From Polaribacter litorisediminis (GTDB lineage: Bacteria; Bacteroidota; Bacteroidia; Flavobacteriales; Flavobacteriaceae), in contig NZ_CP082966.1 in the NCBI RefSeq assembly GCF_019968605.1, forward strand, positions 1,351,001 to 1,415,000: 64,000 bases of DNA. The letters are read 5' to 3'. Positions 56,282 to 64,000 of the stretch are shown here, piece after piece; the first letter of the stretch is position 1, and the number at the start of each line of letters is the position of its first letter. The notes under the pieces are model-generated. The model did no database searches and was not told the origin of the DNA. It saw nothing but the letters and a program-made list of their open reading frames with translations. The position numbers were made by a program, and so were the translations under genes.

Positions 56282-57472
56282 TTATTTTTCCTTCAAAACC
56301 ATATGAACACTATCATATTTAAATTTTAAAATATCACCTGATAAAATTAATATAACTACTTTATCAATAATTGGTCTTGGTGCAACAAACCATTCTCTGG
56401 GTGTTATTCTTTTACCTTTATCATCAAAAACATCAATATTTAAACAAACATCTGCAAAGAAGCGATGTATTAAATGTTCAAACTTTTGTGCATCCATATT
56501 ATAACAAGCATACTTATCAAGCAAATGAACATCTGCATATAAATAAGTAGATTCTTTAGAAGCATTTTTAATACGTTCCTTTACATCAACAGATGAAAAG
56601 CCAATTTTATATAAATCATTAATTGATGCAATTTCTGGATTGGTAGATTTTGACCTTAATACATAGATCCAACCTGTTTGAACGTCTTCTGCACTAACAA
56701 TATTTACATTTTTAAATAGCTCTTCCTCTGATTCTTTATCTGTGTATGAAACGATACTACCATTGTTATATAATGATTTGGAAAGTGAACGATAGTACAT
56801 ATTACTTTTTGTGCCATTCTCGAAAATGATTGTTGTTCTTCCATCTTTTCTTTCACTATCGCCTAGTTTTCGCTTTTTCAGACCATCATCTTCTAAGTAT
56901 AATAAAATACCATCTACAACATAATAATTTCCTTTGTAAAGATTTTGCTCTACGTCTTTAAATTCTTTTAATTTACGTTTACCTTCTCTTAATTCTTTAT
57001 GTACTTTTTTAAACTGTGTTTCATAAATGGCAAAATCGGTATCGCTTATTGGTTTTCTTCTTGCTGTAAAATCTGTTTCTGCTCTTTCAGAAGCAGGCTG
57101 CACATGCTTCAACTTAAATATAGATAACGTTTCATCTGTATCTAATATGCCTAAATCGTCATCATTTAAAATATCTACTACCGATTTTATTGCTGCTTTT
57201 GTGTTTAAAAGATTATTAGAATCATAAGACTTTAATATCTCAACTTTTTTAGCATCTTTTCTTAATGCTTTTAATCTTGCTAATAATTTAAATTCGGTTA
57301 CATTGGTTGCTTCTGGTTCACGATTATTCTTTTCAAAAAATGCATTAATTTCTTGGAACGATTCAATTAAGCGTTCATCTTCTGATTTTATGCTAGAATT
57401 TTGGGGTTTAGCATCTAAAATTCCAAACTCATCATCATTAAATATATCTGCTAATGTTTTCTTTTTACTCAT
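56282..57472 (-). CDS. GIY-YIG (T5orf172-type) nuclease-domain protein
   Basis: A 396-residue protein. C-terminal GIY-YIG domain (about 268-365): WIYVL (268-272), YKIG (288-291), R300, E332 in FEHLIHRFF and REWF (359-362), the T5orf172/MUG113 subtype. The N-terminal part has a duplicated acidic motif, IFNDDEFGILD (10-20) and ILNDDDLGILD (101-111). It overlaps the helicase gene by 8 nt, so both are made together. Probably the nuclease of a restriction-like system. Confidence 0.9.
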   Translation of the reverse strand: MSKKKTLADIFNDDEFGILDAKPQNSSIKSEDERLIESFQEINAFFEKNNREPEATNVTEFKLLARLKALRKDAKKVEILKSYDSNNLLNTKAAIKSVVDILNDDDLGILDTDETLSIFKLKHVQPASERAETDFTARRKPISDTDFAIYETQFKKVHKELREGKRKLKEFKDVEQNLYKGNYYVVDGILLYLEDDGLKKRKLGDSERKDGRTTIIFENGTKSNMYYRSLSKSLYNNGSIVSYTDKESEEELFKNVNIVSAEDVQTGWIYVLRSKSTNPEIASINDLYKIGFSSVDVKERIKNASKESTYLYADVHLLDKYACYNMDAQKFEHLIHRFFADVCLNIDVFDDKGKRITPREWFVAPRPIIDKVVILILSGDILKFKYDSVHMVLKEK

Positions 57473-59408
57473 TTGCTTGGGCTTTACGCTTTTGCTCTTT
57501 TAAAAATATGATTGCCTCTGCTAAACGTCTTTCTTGTGGGTCGAAAGATTGAATGCTTGGTTGTTCGCCTGTTTTTGCTATCCAGTTTTTTATTTTAGGC
57601 CATAATATAATGGCTTCTTCATCGGTCATTGTTATTCTTGTAGCATCAATAGTTTCTTGAATTGCTTTAAATACTGATGCTGTTACCGATTTAGATAAGA
57701 CTTCAAATGCTTTTTGAAATGGGTTGATGGTATCTATTAAATCGATATTCAATTCATCAATATTTACAAAACCTCCTGCGTATCTAATAAAACGTTTGTC
57801 ACCTTGTGTTTCAATAGTAGAACCTTTTGTTACTGAATCTACTACCACGTGTTGACGTACAGCTTCTACATCTTCATCTGATAAGTCTGGATAGGTTTCT
57901 TTAATAATTTTTGGTATCAAGACTTTATTAATAACTTCAGGATCTACATTACCAGGCATTGCCTTTAGCATGGTATTATCTTGCATTATTTTTGCTTTGA
58001 GGTCATTAATATCACTCTCAATAATAGCTTTCGCTCTTTGTGAACTGGGTAATTTAAAACCATTAATTGTAAGATATTCCGCCCCTTCTTCATGTACTTC
58101 ATTTTCCTCATGTTCTTCTAAATATTTTGGTTTAAATTTAAAGTTAGGCGCTAATACTTGTTCCATTAATAAGGATGCTGTAATCGCTTTTAACATGTTG
58201 TTTACCGATAGTTTTACCAAATCATCTTCTGCATCTGGTTGTGCAATTAAATTGGTAAATTGTGAATGCGATTTGTTTTCGCTATCTCTTGTGGCTCTGC
58301 CTATAATTTGAATAATTTCTGTTAATGAACCTCTATAACCAACCGTTAAAGCGTGTTCGCAATAGGGCCAATCAAAACCTTCTTTCGCCATACCTAATGC
58401 GATGATAATATCAATATCATCAACACTTGAAATATTGCGCAAATACTCTTGTATTTTATCTCTATCTTTTTGATTGTCGTGAACTAAATCGGCAATCTTT
58501 AAAGTTTTACCTGTAGACCTACTTATAACATATAAAACTCCTGTATCTGGGTCTTGATACTCTAAATCCCCTAAACTATCTACAATTCTATTGACTTCTT
58601 CATATTTATCTTTTTCAGATTCGCCTGCATTTACACTTGGAATATGAACAATTGTTTTTTTATTTTCATCTAATACTTCGTGAATAGCAGCGGTGTATCG
58701 ACCTTGATAAAAGTGATACCCAATACCTAAAGATTTTAAATAATTATAGCCGTTTAATTGCTGGTAATAATCGTACTTAACTTTTGTAAACTTTGCTTCA
58801 TCTTCTGGCAATAAAATAGGCACGGAATCTCCTCTAAAAAAAGAGCCCGTCATGGCTACAACGTGCGCAGTTGATTTTTCCATGACACTGCTTAAAACCA
58901 ATCCCAATTTATTATCGCCATCTACAGATACGTGATGAAACTCATCTATTGCCAATAAACAATCATTGAGTTGTTTTTCGTCTATGGCATCAAAAGCAAA
59001 ACGTAAGGTAGCGTGTGTACAGATGAGTATTTTTTCATTACTTTCTAAAAAATTTAGAAATGCAGTTACTTTGCTTTTTTCTACACCAGGCGTACATAAA
59101 TTATATCTTGGATTAGGTTCCCAATCTGCAAAAAAACCAAATTGCTGCAATTCTGTTTTTGCAAATGAACTACCAATAGACCTTTCAGGAACTGCAACGA
59201 TTACTTTTTTAACGCCTTGATTTATGAGTTTATCTAAACCAATAAACATTAAGGCACGCGATTTACCAGAAGCTGGTGGTGCTTTAATTAATAAATATTG
59301 AGCAGTACGAGCCTCAAATGCTTTTTGTTGCATTTCTCGCATACCATATTCGTTGGTACTTTTACTTTTTCCTGTTTGTTGGTATTTTACGTGTACGATA
59401 TCTGGCAT
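57465..59408 (-). CDS. DEAD/DEAH-box (SF2) helicase
   Basis: A 647-residue SF2 helicase. Walker A APPASGKS (43-50), motif II DEFH (155-158), motif III TGS (187-189), motif V-like GMAKEGFDW (339-347) and motif VI QIIGRATRDS (367-376). The C-terminal ~250 residues carry no recognised nuclease. ATG 59408 lies 1 nt after the RhuM stop. Its first 18 codons are duplicated upstream of RhuM. With the GIY-YIG protein it could be the translocase/nuclease arm of a restriction system. Confidence 0.92.
   Translation of the reverse strand: MPDIVHVKYQQTGKSKSTNEYGMREMQQKAFEARTAQYLLIKAPPASGKSRALMFIGLDKLINQGVKKVIVAVPERSIGSSFAKTELQQFGFFADWEPNPRYNLCTPGVEKSKVTAFLNFLESNEKILICTHATLRFAFDAIDEKQLNDCLLAIDEFHHVSVDGDNKLGLVLSSVMEKSTAHVVAMTGSFFRGDSVPILLPEDEAKFTKVKYDYYQQLNGYNYLKSLGIGYHFYQGRYTAAIHEVLDENKKTIVHIPSVNAGESEKDKYEEVNRIVDSLGDLEYQDPDTGVLYVISRSTGKTLKIADLVHDNQKDRDKIQEYLRNISSVDDIDIIIALGMAKEGFDWPYCEHALTVGYRGSLTEIIQIIGRATRDSENKSHSQFTNLIAQPDAEDDLVKLSVNNMLKAITASLLMEQVLAPNFKFKPKYLEEHEENEVHEEGAEYLTINGFKLPSSQRAKAIIESDINDLKAKIMQDNTMLKAMPGNVDPEVINKVLIPKIIKETYPDLSDEDVEAVRQHVVVDSVTKGSTIETQGDKRFIRYAGGFVNIDELNIDLIDTINPFQKAFEVLSKSVTASVFKAIQETIDATRITMTDEEAIILWPKIKNWIAKTGEQPSIQSFDPQERRLAEAIIFLKEQKRKAQANE
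59355..59408. repeat. 54-bp direct repeat, copy 1 (helicase codons 1-18)
   Basis: Identical to 60450-60503 except for one base. On the minus strand it starts exactly at the helicase ATG and encodes MPDIVHVKYQQTGKSKST. Confidence 0.95.
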
Positions 59409-59409
59409 G

Positions 59410-60447
59410 TTATTTTTTCTTTTTAAGCTTTTTTATTTCTTTATCAAAATCTGAAATATAAGTTTCATCCTGTATGACTCTAAATTTATCGTATTCTCCT
59501 TCGGCTTTTATTTTAGCTTCTAGCATGCTTATTTTTCCTTTATCTTTTAGAATAGGATAATCTGCTAATTCTAAAAACTGGGTTAAAAATTGCTCCCAAT
59601 CTTGCATATTCATAACACGCCTGTTTTGGGCTCTACTTTCAGCTAAATCTAAATAGGCTGTAACTATACGTTCTAAAGATTTTATATGTTGTTTATTTAA
59701 ATAATTTTTGGCAACTGTGACATCACTTTTTAAAATTTTGCCATTTGGGGCTTGTTTCCAGTTTTTTAAACCCATAAAAATTTTGGTAGCATCGGCTTCT
59801 GTATAAATAATTTCGGCAGCGGTCTTACCTGTAATTGCCCAATGTAATTTGTTTTGTACACTTGCAAAAAAGTGCTTAGTAATAGCCGTTTGATTATCGT
59901 AATCTGCTGAAAGCGCATAAATATCTGTAATTTTTTGATACAAGCGTCTTTCACTTAACCGAATTTCACGAATGCGCTCTAAAAGTTCATCAAAATAATC
60001 TTTACCAAAATGTTTGCCTTGTTTTAAACGTTCATCATCCATGGCAAAACCCTTTATGATGTATTGATGCAACACCTCTGTTGCCCATTTTCTAAACGCT
60101 ATGGCTCTGTGCGAGTTTACTTTATAGCCAACTGCTGTTATGGCTCTTAAATTGTAATGTTTGATGTCTTTATTTTGTGTTAATCCTTCAATAGCACCGT
60201 GTTGAGTGGTATGTCGGAAATACCGACACACCACTTTTTCCTCTAATTCTTCACTTTCAAACAGGTTTTTAAGATGCTCGGTAATGGTTGATCGCCCCTT
60301 TTGAAACAACTCAGCTATTTTTTTTTGGGTGAGCCAAAGGGTGTCATCCTTAAAATAAACATCAATATTTACCTTGCCATTTTCGGTTGTAAAAATGACA
60401 AAGTTGTTGATGGGTTGTAAGTTGTTTTCTTGGTCTTTGTTTTGCAT
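59410..60447 (-). CDS. RhuM-family (virulence/KilA-N-like) protein inserted in the helicase operon
   Basis: A 345-residue RhuM protein: FTTENGKVNIDVYFKDDTLWLTQKKIAELFQKGRSTITEHLKNLF at the N-terminus, HYNLRAITAVGYKVNSHRAIAFRKWATEVLHQYIIKGFAMDDERLK centrally. RhuM genes are often found inside restriction-modification operons; the biochemical role is unclear. Its ATG overlaps the stop of an 18-codon leader (TAATG) formed by a copy of the helicase start, and its stop is 1 nt before the helicase ATG, showing insertion between two copies of that start. Confidence 0.92.
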   Translation of the reverse strand: MQNKDQENNLQPINNFVIFTTENGKVNIDVYFKDDTLWLTQKKIAELFQKGRSTITEHLKNLFESEELEEKVVCRYFRHTTQHGAIEGLTQNKDIKHYNLRAITAVGYKVNSHRAIAFRKWATEVLHQYIIKGFAMDDERLKQGKHFGKDYFDELLERIREIRLSERRLYQKITDIYALSADYDNQTAITKHFFASVQNKLHWAITGKTAAEIIYTEADATKIFMGLKNWKQAPNGKILKSDVTVAKNYLNKQHIKSLERIVTAYLDLAESRAQNRRVMNMQDWEQFLTQFLELADYPILKDKGKISMLEAKIKAEGEYDKFRVIQDETYISDFDKEIKKLKKKK

Positions 60448-60449
60448 TA

Positions 60450-60503
60450 GGTACTTTTACTTTTTCCTGTTTGTTGGTATTTTACGTGTACGATGTCTGG
60501 CAT
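60450..60503. repeat. 54-bp direct repeat, copy 2 (leader peptide upstream of RhuM)
   Basis: On the minus strand ATG 60503 opens MPDIVHVKYQQTGKSKST and then a TAA that overlaps the RhuM ATG. It is the remnant of the original helicase 5' end and may couple RhuM translation. Confidence 0.95.
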
Positions 60504-60620
60504 AAATGTCTAAAGTTTATCTAAAATATCTGAATTATATTCTTTTAACCTCTTGTTTTATAGTGGTTAACAATTGTTAAGTAGTTAGATTTTGTCTTAA
60601 AATGTCTAAATTTTGTCTAA

Positions 60621-60652
60621 AAAATGTCTAACTAATCTTGTTTAGACATTTT
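60621..60652 (-). terminator. Intrinsic terminator at the end of the remnant upstream of RhuM
   Basis: Perfect 11-bp arms AAAATGTCTAA (60621-60631) and TTAGACATTTT (60642-60652); read on the minus strand the stem is followed by a T run. Direct TGTCTAAA repeats continue downstream. Confidence 0.65.
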
Positions 60653-60739
60653 CCATAATTTACCTTCAACAACTATAATACCTTGTTTTTTTAGTGATTG
60701 AAGCGCATTGTTTATCTTGTTTATTTCACGAAAAATAAA
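60632..60739 (-). pseudogene. C-terminal gene remnant (35 codons)
   Basis: Open frame without a start codon encoding INKINNALQSLKKQGIIVVE followed by GKLWKMSKQD and a stop. It reads like the end of a winged-helix or ATP-binding regulator. Upstream is interrupted by stops, so this is probably a decayed gene. Confidence 0.5.
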
Positions 60740-60847
60740 CTAAAAATAAACAAAACGCTCATTTATAGTTGTTTATGTGTTTTTATTTTAAAATTTGTTT
60801 TTCATTTATTTTTTTTTAGACAATATTCTCTTTTTTAAGCATCGTTT

Positions 60848-60936
60848 TAAATCTTGCTTATTCCGATCTAAACCTTGCTTAATACTTGTTAACAACTGTT
60901 TAACAAGTATTTATGTTTTAATTTAAACCTTGCTTA
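60848..60936. repeat. Three 13-bp iterons around a perfect inverted repeat
   Basis: TAAAYCTTGCTTA at 60848-60860, 60869-60881 and 60924-60936; between the second and third lies AATACTTGTTA (60881-60891) inverted to TAACAAGTATT (60901-60911). Looks like a regulatory cluster or decayed binding array; no coding frame crosses it. Confidence 0.6.
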
Positions 60937-60944
60937 AGCGAGTT

Positions 60945-61094
60945 TTATTCATTTTTAAAAATATATAAAGCATTTATATCTCTTTCTTTTTTACTTTTCC
61001 GTTTCATAATCTTTTTTTCAATAAAATCATTTAAATATGTACGTATGGTGTTTTGTTCTACCTTTCTTATTGTAAAAACTAAAAAATAGTACAC
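60945..61094 (-). pseudogene. Small winged-helix-like ORF or remnant (49 codons)
   Basis: Minus-strand GTG 61094 opens a frame giving VEQNTIRTYLNDFIEKKIMK then a basic stretch and IFKNE. It resembles the helix-turn-helix end of a regulator ('fold of TIRTYLNDFIEKK'). No ATG; probably a fragment, possibly a small protein. Confidence 0.4.
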
Positions 61095-61145
61095 TAACGC
61101 TTTGCTTATTGTAAATTATCGAGGAACTTTACAATAGCGTTTTTA

Positions 61146-62051
61146 TTATTGTAAAAACTCCATCCCTGTTTTACCTATGGCATCTAACATTTCAAATCTT
61201 TCTTTTTTATTTTCTAATTGGTCATAATATTCATCTAACTCATCGAAATAGTCAACTAATTTATTACTTGACATAAGTGCTCTTATAATTTCATTTTCAT
61301 CTTGAACATCAAAAGGCAATGGTTTGATACTTTTAATAAACTTAATGAAACTTGAGTTTGAGTTATTGACTAAGCGTATTAAAAGTTCTTTTTTTAAAAT
61401 TGTATCGTACTTAAAATCGAAATCTTTATAAATAAAAATACGGTAGGCTTTGCCTTGAGGTCTTAAAGCATAGGTGTAAATATTGAGATTTCTTGCTTCA
61501 ATTTCAATTAAATTATAAATAGCTAACGATATTGCCTTTATAATTTTTGCGAGATATGCTTGTGTTTGTGTTGTATTAATTATGGTATTTGAAATATTAA
61601 CAATAGATAATTTATTAGATAAAAACCTAATAAATGCTATTTTCTCATTTTCATAATCTTTACTTGAATTAATATTAAATCTATCATATCTGTACGTTTT
61701 ATAAAATTTAGATAGTAGGTGTAAAAATTCTTTTTGATGTGCATTTAAGTTAAGACTATGTTTGCACTCTATCATAATATGAAGGTTTAAAAGCTTATGA
61801 TGCCTTATGCTTTCTTCAAATTGCTTTTTGCTTTCTTTATTATTTACATCGATATTTTCAATAAGTATAATTGCTATTTTTTGTAATCGTTCTATACCAA
61901 CCGAAAGGTTATACAGCAGCTCAAAAACATCTTCTGCGTAGTTGAAATTATCTAAAGTGTTAATTGATTTTAAGCCATTGAAAAGAAATGCACCAGTGAT
62001 TTCTAATTCTGTGCCTAAACCAAAATTTTTCCAATAGTCTTGATTATCCAT
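61146..62051 (-). CDS. Helical protein coupled to the DNA methyltransferase
   Basis: A 301-residue protein predicted all-helical (LYNLSVGIERLQKIAIILIENID, LNLHIMIECKHSLNLNAHQKEFLHLLSKFYKTYRYDRFN). No family recognised; the overall look is HEPN-like but no R-x4-6-H motif is certain. Its ATG overlaps the methyltransferase stop (TAATG), so it is made with it and may be a specificity, regulatory or effector partner. Confidence 0.75.
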   Translation of the reverse strand: MDNQDYWKNFGLGTELEITGAFLFNGLKSINTLDNFNYAEDVFELLYNLSVGIERLQKIAIILIENIDVNNKESKKQFEESIRHHKLLNLHIMIECKHSLNLNAHQKEFLHLLSKFYKTYRYDRFNINSSKDYENEKIAFIRFLSNKLSIVNISNTIINTTQTQAYLAKIIKAISLAIYNLIEIEARNLNIYTYALRPQGKAYRIFIYKDFDFKYDTILKKELLIRLVNNSNSSFIKFIKSIKPLPFDVQDENEIIRALMSSNKLVDYFDELDEYYDQLENKKERFEMLDAIGKTGMEFLQ

Positions 62052-64000
62052 TATGCCTTTTTAGTTTTACGTGTTTTCTTTGGCTTCTCTAACAAAGTAT
62101 TTTTATGTATCATCTTTTCATACTCCTTAAAAAGATATTCTAAACGCTCTGTATCACTGGTAAAAGGTTTTAAACGATAACAACGCTCAATAGCTAAATC
62201 TAATTGATGATGCGCTTCTTTTAAACCTTTAGGCATTTTATCTGGGTCATAGAGTTGTGCTAAGGTTTTACCTGAGTGTTTTTCTCTTTCTTCTAAGACT
62301 TCAAAAACGTGTAAATTGATTTGTTCTTTTTGTTTTTGATTGATTTCTGGGAATGGGAATGTATTATAGCATAAAGTGGAAGAATATCTATAATCTGATT
62401 TCATTCGACCACCAACAGCTTTTACCCATACTAAATGAATTGTAGAACTAACAAGACCAAACATCCATGGTTGAGCATTATAGATTGCTTGATTAGGCGC
62501 AATAATATTCTCATTATTATTTAAAAAATCTATTGGTAAATAATGCCTCCGTGATGAAGAAACTGTTGGAACAATAATAGAATTCTCTGACTCTTTCATT
62601 TCTCTGAATTGATGTGGTCTACCTGCTATTTTATGAGTCCCTTTGTCACTACTCGATAATCTGAATTTTTTAACAACATCAATCCTTTTTCGAATAAATA
62701 GAATTGAATTTGCTAAATCTAAGTTTTCATCAGTTATCCATAAACAATATCTTTTTAAACCCTTAAGAAACTCTTGCGCTCCTACAACTTTCTTTACTAA
62801 TAATTCAGCATCCGGATATTCTATTAATAATTCATTTTTTTCTTTGGTAGATAAAATTAAACCACCACCATCAATTGCCATATTACCATATTCCATTTTT
62901 GGTAAATTTGATAAAGGTTGTGATTGTTTTGTAACAAATAAATCACTTCCTTCAATTAAATATGGACTAATATTTTTCACCTTTTTTGTAGTACCTTCAG
63001 AATATAAGAATTTAGTAGTGTTTTGAATATTTCGTATTCCTATTATAATTACAACAACTCCTGCATTACCTTTAGCATTATTTTCCCACTTAAAGGATGT
63101 ATGAGCAAAAAATATTTCTAAATTTTTATTTAAAATATATGGCCACAATAGAGCTACTAATTCACCTTGACAAATAGAATTGGTTGAAACGAATGAATAT
63201 TTTGATTGACTCAAATTCTGAATAAATTCCGATGCTTTTAAAAACCAAGGAAATATATAATCAACTTTAGAACTTTTACCATATTTAGAATATACTAATT
63301 CAATATCCTTTTTCTGATTTGCGTCTTGCATCCTCGCTCCCAAATAAGGTGGATTCCCTAAAATATAAATTTCATCATTAGCATTTTTAGGACAGGTATC
63401 CTCCCAATTTAAACGAGTAGCGTTGCCTTGTGTAATATTACCTGCTTCTTTAAGTGGCAAAATAGGTTTGGCTTTACCAAAGTCGTGTAATTCATCTACA
63501 AAAAACTTATTCATTTGATGCTCTGCTAGCCATAAGGATAAAATTGCCATCTCATGTGCGAAATCATCTAACTCAATACCATAAAATTGTGAGAGTTTAA
63601 TTTCTGTGAATACAATAGATTGTTGCAATTCTAAACTATGTATTTCTTGTAAAATTTGTATTTCTAACTTTCGTAATTCTTTATAAGCAATAATTAAAAA
63701 GTTACCGCTACCACAGGCAGGGTCAAAAATTTTTAGTTTTGAGATGCGGTATATGAGTTGTCTTAGCTTTTTAGGGTTGCCTTTGTATTTTTCAAATTCC
63801 TCATAGAGTTCATTTAAAAACAAAGGTTTAATAACCTTCATAATATTAGGCACAGACGTATAATGCATCCCTAAACCACTACGATATGCAGGATTTACGA
63901 CTGCCTGTATCATAGAGCCAAAAATATCTGGATTGATTTCGCTCCAATCTAAATCGCCACAGTCAATAATTATTTTTCGTGCTTCTTTAGTGAATTTTGG
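62051..64000 (-). CDS. Class I SAM-dependent N6-adenine DNA methyltransferase (N-terminus beyond window)
   Basis: The frame stays open to the right edge, so ATG 63913 is internal and the N-terminus is missing. The visible 649 codons include FGSMIQAVVNPAYRSGLGMHYTS, motif I DPACGSGNFLIIAYKEL, motif IV GNPPYLGAR and a C-terminal region with target-recognition character, as in COG1002/type IIG-like modification enzymes. It probably protects host DNA and sets the specificity of the island. Confidence 0.92.
   Translation of the reverse strand, partial: PKFTKEARKIIIDCGDLDWSEINPDIFGSMIQAVVNPAYRSGLGMHYTSVPNIMKVIKPLFLNELYEEFEKYKGNPKKLRQLIYRISKLKIFDPACGSGNFLIIAYKELRKLEIQILQEIHSLELQQSIVFTEIKLSQFYGIELDDFAHEMAILSLWLAEHQMNKFFVDELHDFGKAKPILPLKEAGNITQGNATRLNWEDTCPKNANDEIYILGNPPYLGARMQDANQKKDIELVYSKYGKSSKVDYIFPWFLKASEFIQNLSQSKYSFVSTNSICQGELVALLWPYILNKNLEIFFAHTSFKWENNAKGNAGVVVIIIGIRNIQNTTKFLYSEGTTKKVKNISPYLIEGSDLFVTKQSQPLSNLPKMEYGNMAIDGGGLILSTKEKNELLIEYPDAELLVKKVVGAQEFLKGLKRYCLWITDENLDLANSILFIRKRIDVVKKFRLSSSDKGTHKIAGRPHQFREMKESENSIIVPTVSSSRRHYLPIDFLNNNENIIAPNQAIYNAQPWMFGLVSSTIHLVWVKAVGGRMKSDYRYSSTLCYNTFPFPEINQKQKEQINLHVFEVLEEREKHSGKTLAQLYDPDKMPKGLKEAHHQLDLAIERCYRLKPFTSDTERLEYLFKEYEKMIHKNTLLEKPKKTRKTKKA

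Noticed and set aside
61139..61165. Inverted repeat TTTACAAT...ATTGTAAA at the stop of the 301-aa gene as a terminator
   Set aside because: The stem overlaps the stop codon and is not followed by a T-run on the minus strand; a better terminator lies at 60621-60652.

Overview
The window looks like a chromosomal segment from a marine member of the Flavobacteriaceae (Bacteroidota; Polaribacter/Tenacibaculum-like). It is strongly AT-rich. Several promoters fit the Bacteroidota -7 box TAnnTTTG, and strong Shine-Dalgarno sites are rare. Gene content is typical of the family: a fused CcoN-CcoO cytochrome cbb3 oxidase, an ECF sigma/DUF4252 operon, an RDD-SpoIIM-DUF4129-DUF4350-MoxR-DUF58 cluster and a fused alpha/beta 2-oxoacid dehydrogenase E1. 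No rRNA, tRNA, CRISPR array or intact insertion sequence was seen.

Layout. 1-10.8 kb: low-oxygen respiration, with a CcoI-type copper ATPase (cut by the left edge), deoD, a hemN-like gene and the ccoS-NO-Q-P-G-H set plus a SafE-like membrane protein, behind a well-placed FNR/CRP-type operator. 11.4-14.7 kb: a four-gene phosphorelay (receiver, PAS-GAF kinase, HPt, LytTR regulator). 14.7-28.2 kb: mixed housekeeping and small accessory genes, including a HipA-like/DUF3037 pair, an XRE regulator facing an array of TTACAnnTGTAA palindromes, an M14 carboxypeptidase, Lrp, E1, RluA and a DUF4251 protein. It also holds a 227-bp MITE-like element with inverted ends and 9-bp target duplications. 28.2-29.7 kb: a gene-free cluster of duplicated repeats. 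29.7-36.1 kb: the MoxR/DUF58 cluster and RDD protein, invaded by two repeat elements, one of which is now read through as the 5' coding sequence of the DUF4350 gene. 36.2-44.6 kb: an accessory region where three related attC-like hairpin repeats bracket first a G+C-richer outer-membrane protein gene and then a two-gene ABC-ATPase + TOPRIM operon that resembles anti-phage systems (PARIS/OLD-like). 44.6-55.4 kb: M1 peptidase, the ECF sigma operon with a plausible autoregulatory promoter, two tandem S41 lipoproteins (one apparently lacking the catalytic Lys), a patatin and a BNR-repeat protein. 55.7-64 kb: a restriction-like island read right to left (DNA methyltransferase cut by the right edge, a coupled helical protein, a decayed gap, RhuM, DEAD/DEAH helicase, GIY-YIG nuclease, small membrane protein).

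The two most notable observations are the precise 54-bp duplication of the helicase start around the inserted RhuM gene, and the ATPase-TOPRIM pair lying between attC-like repeats. Both were read directly from the sequence. Their functions are inferred, because no database search was possible.
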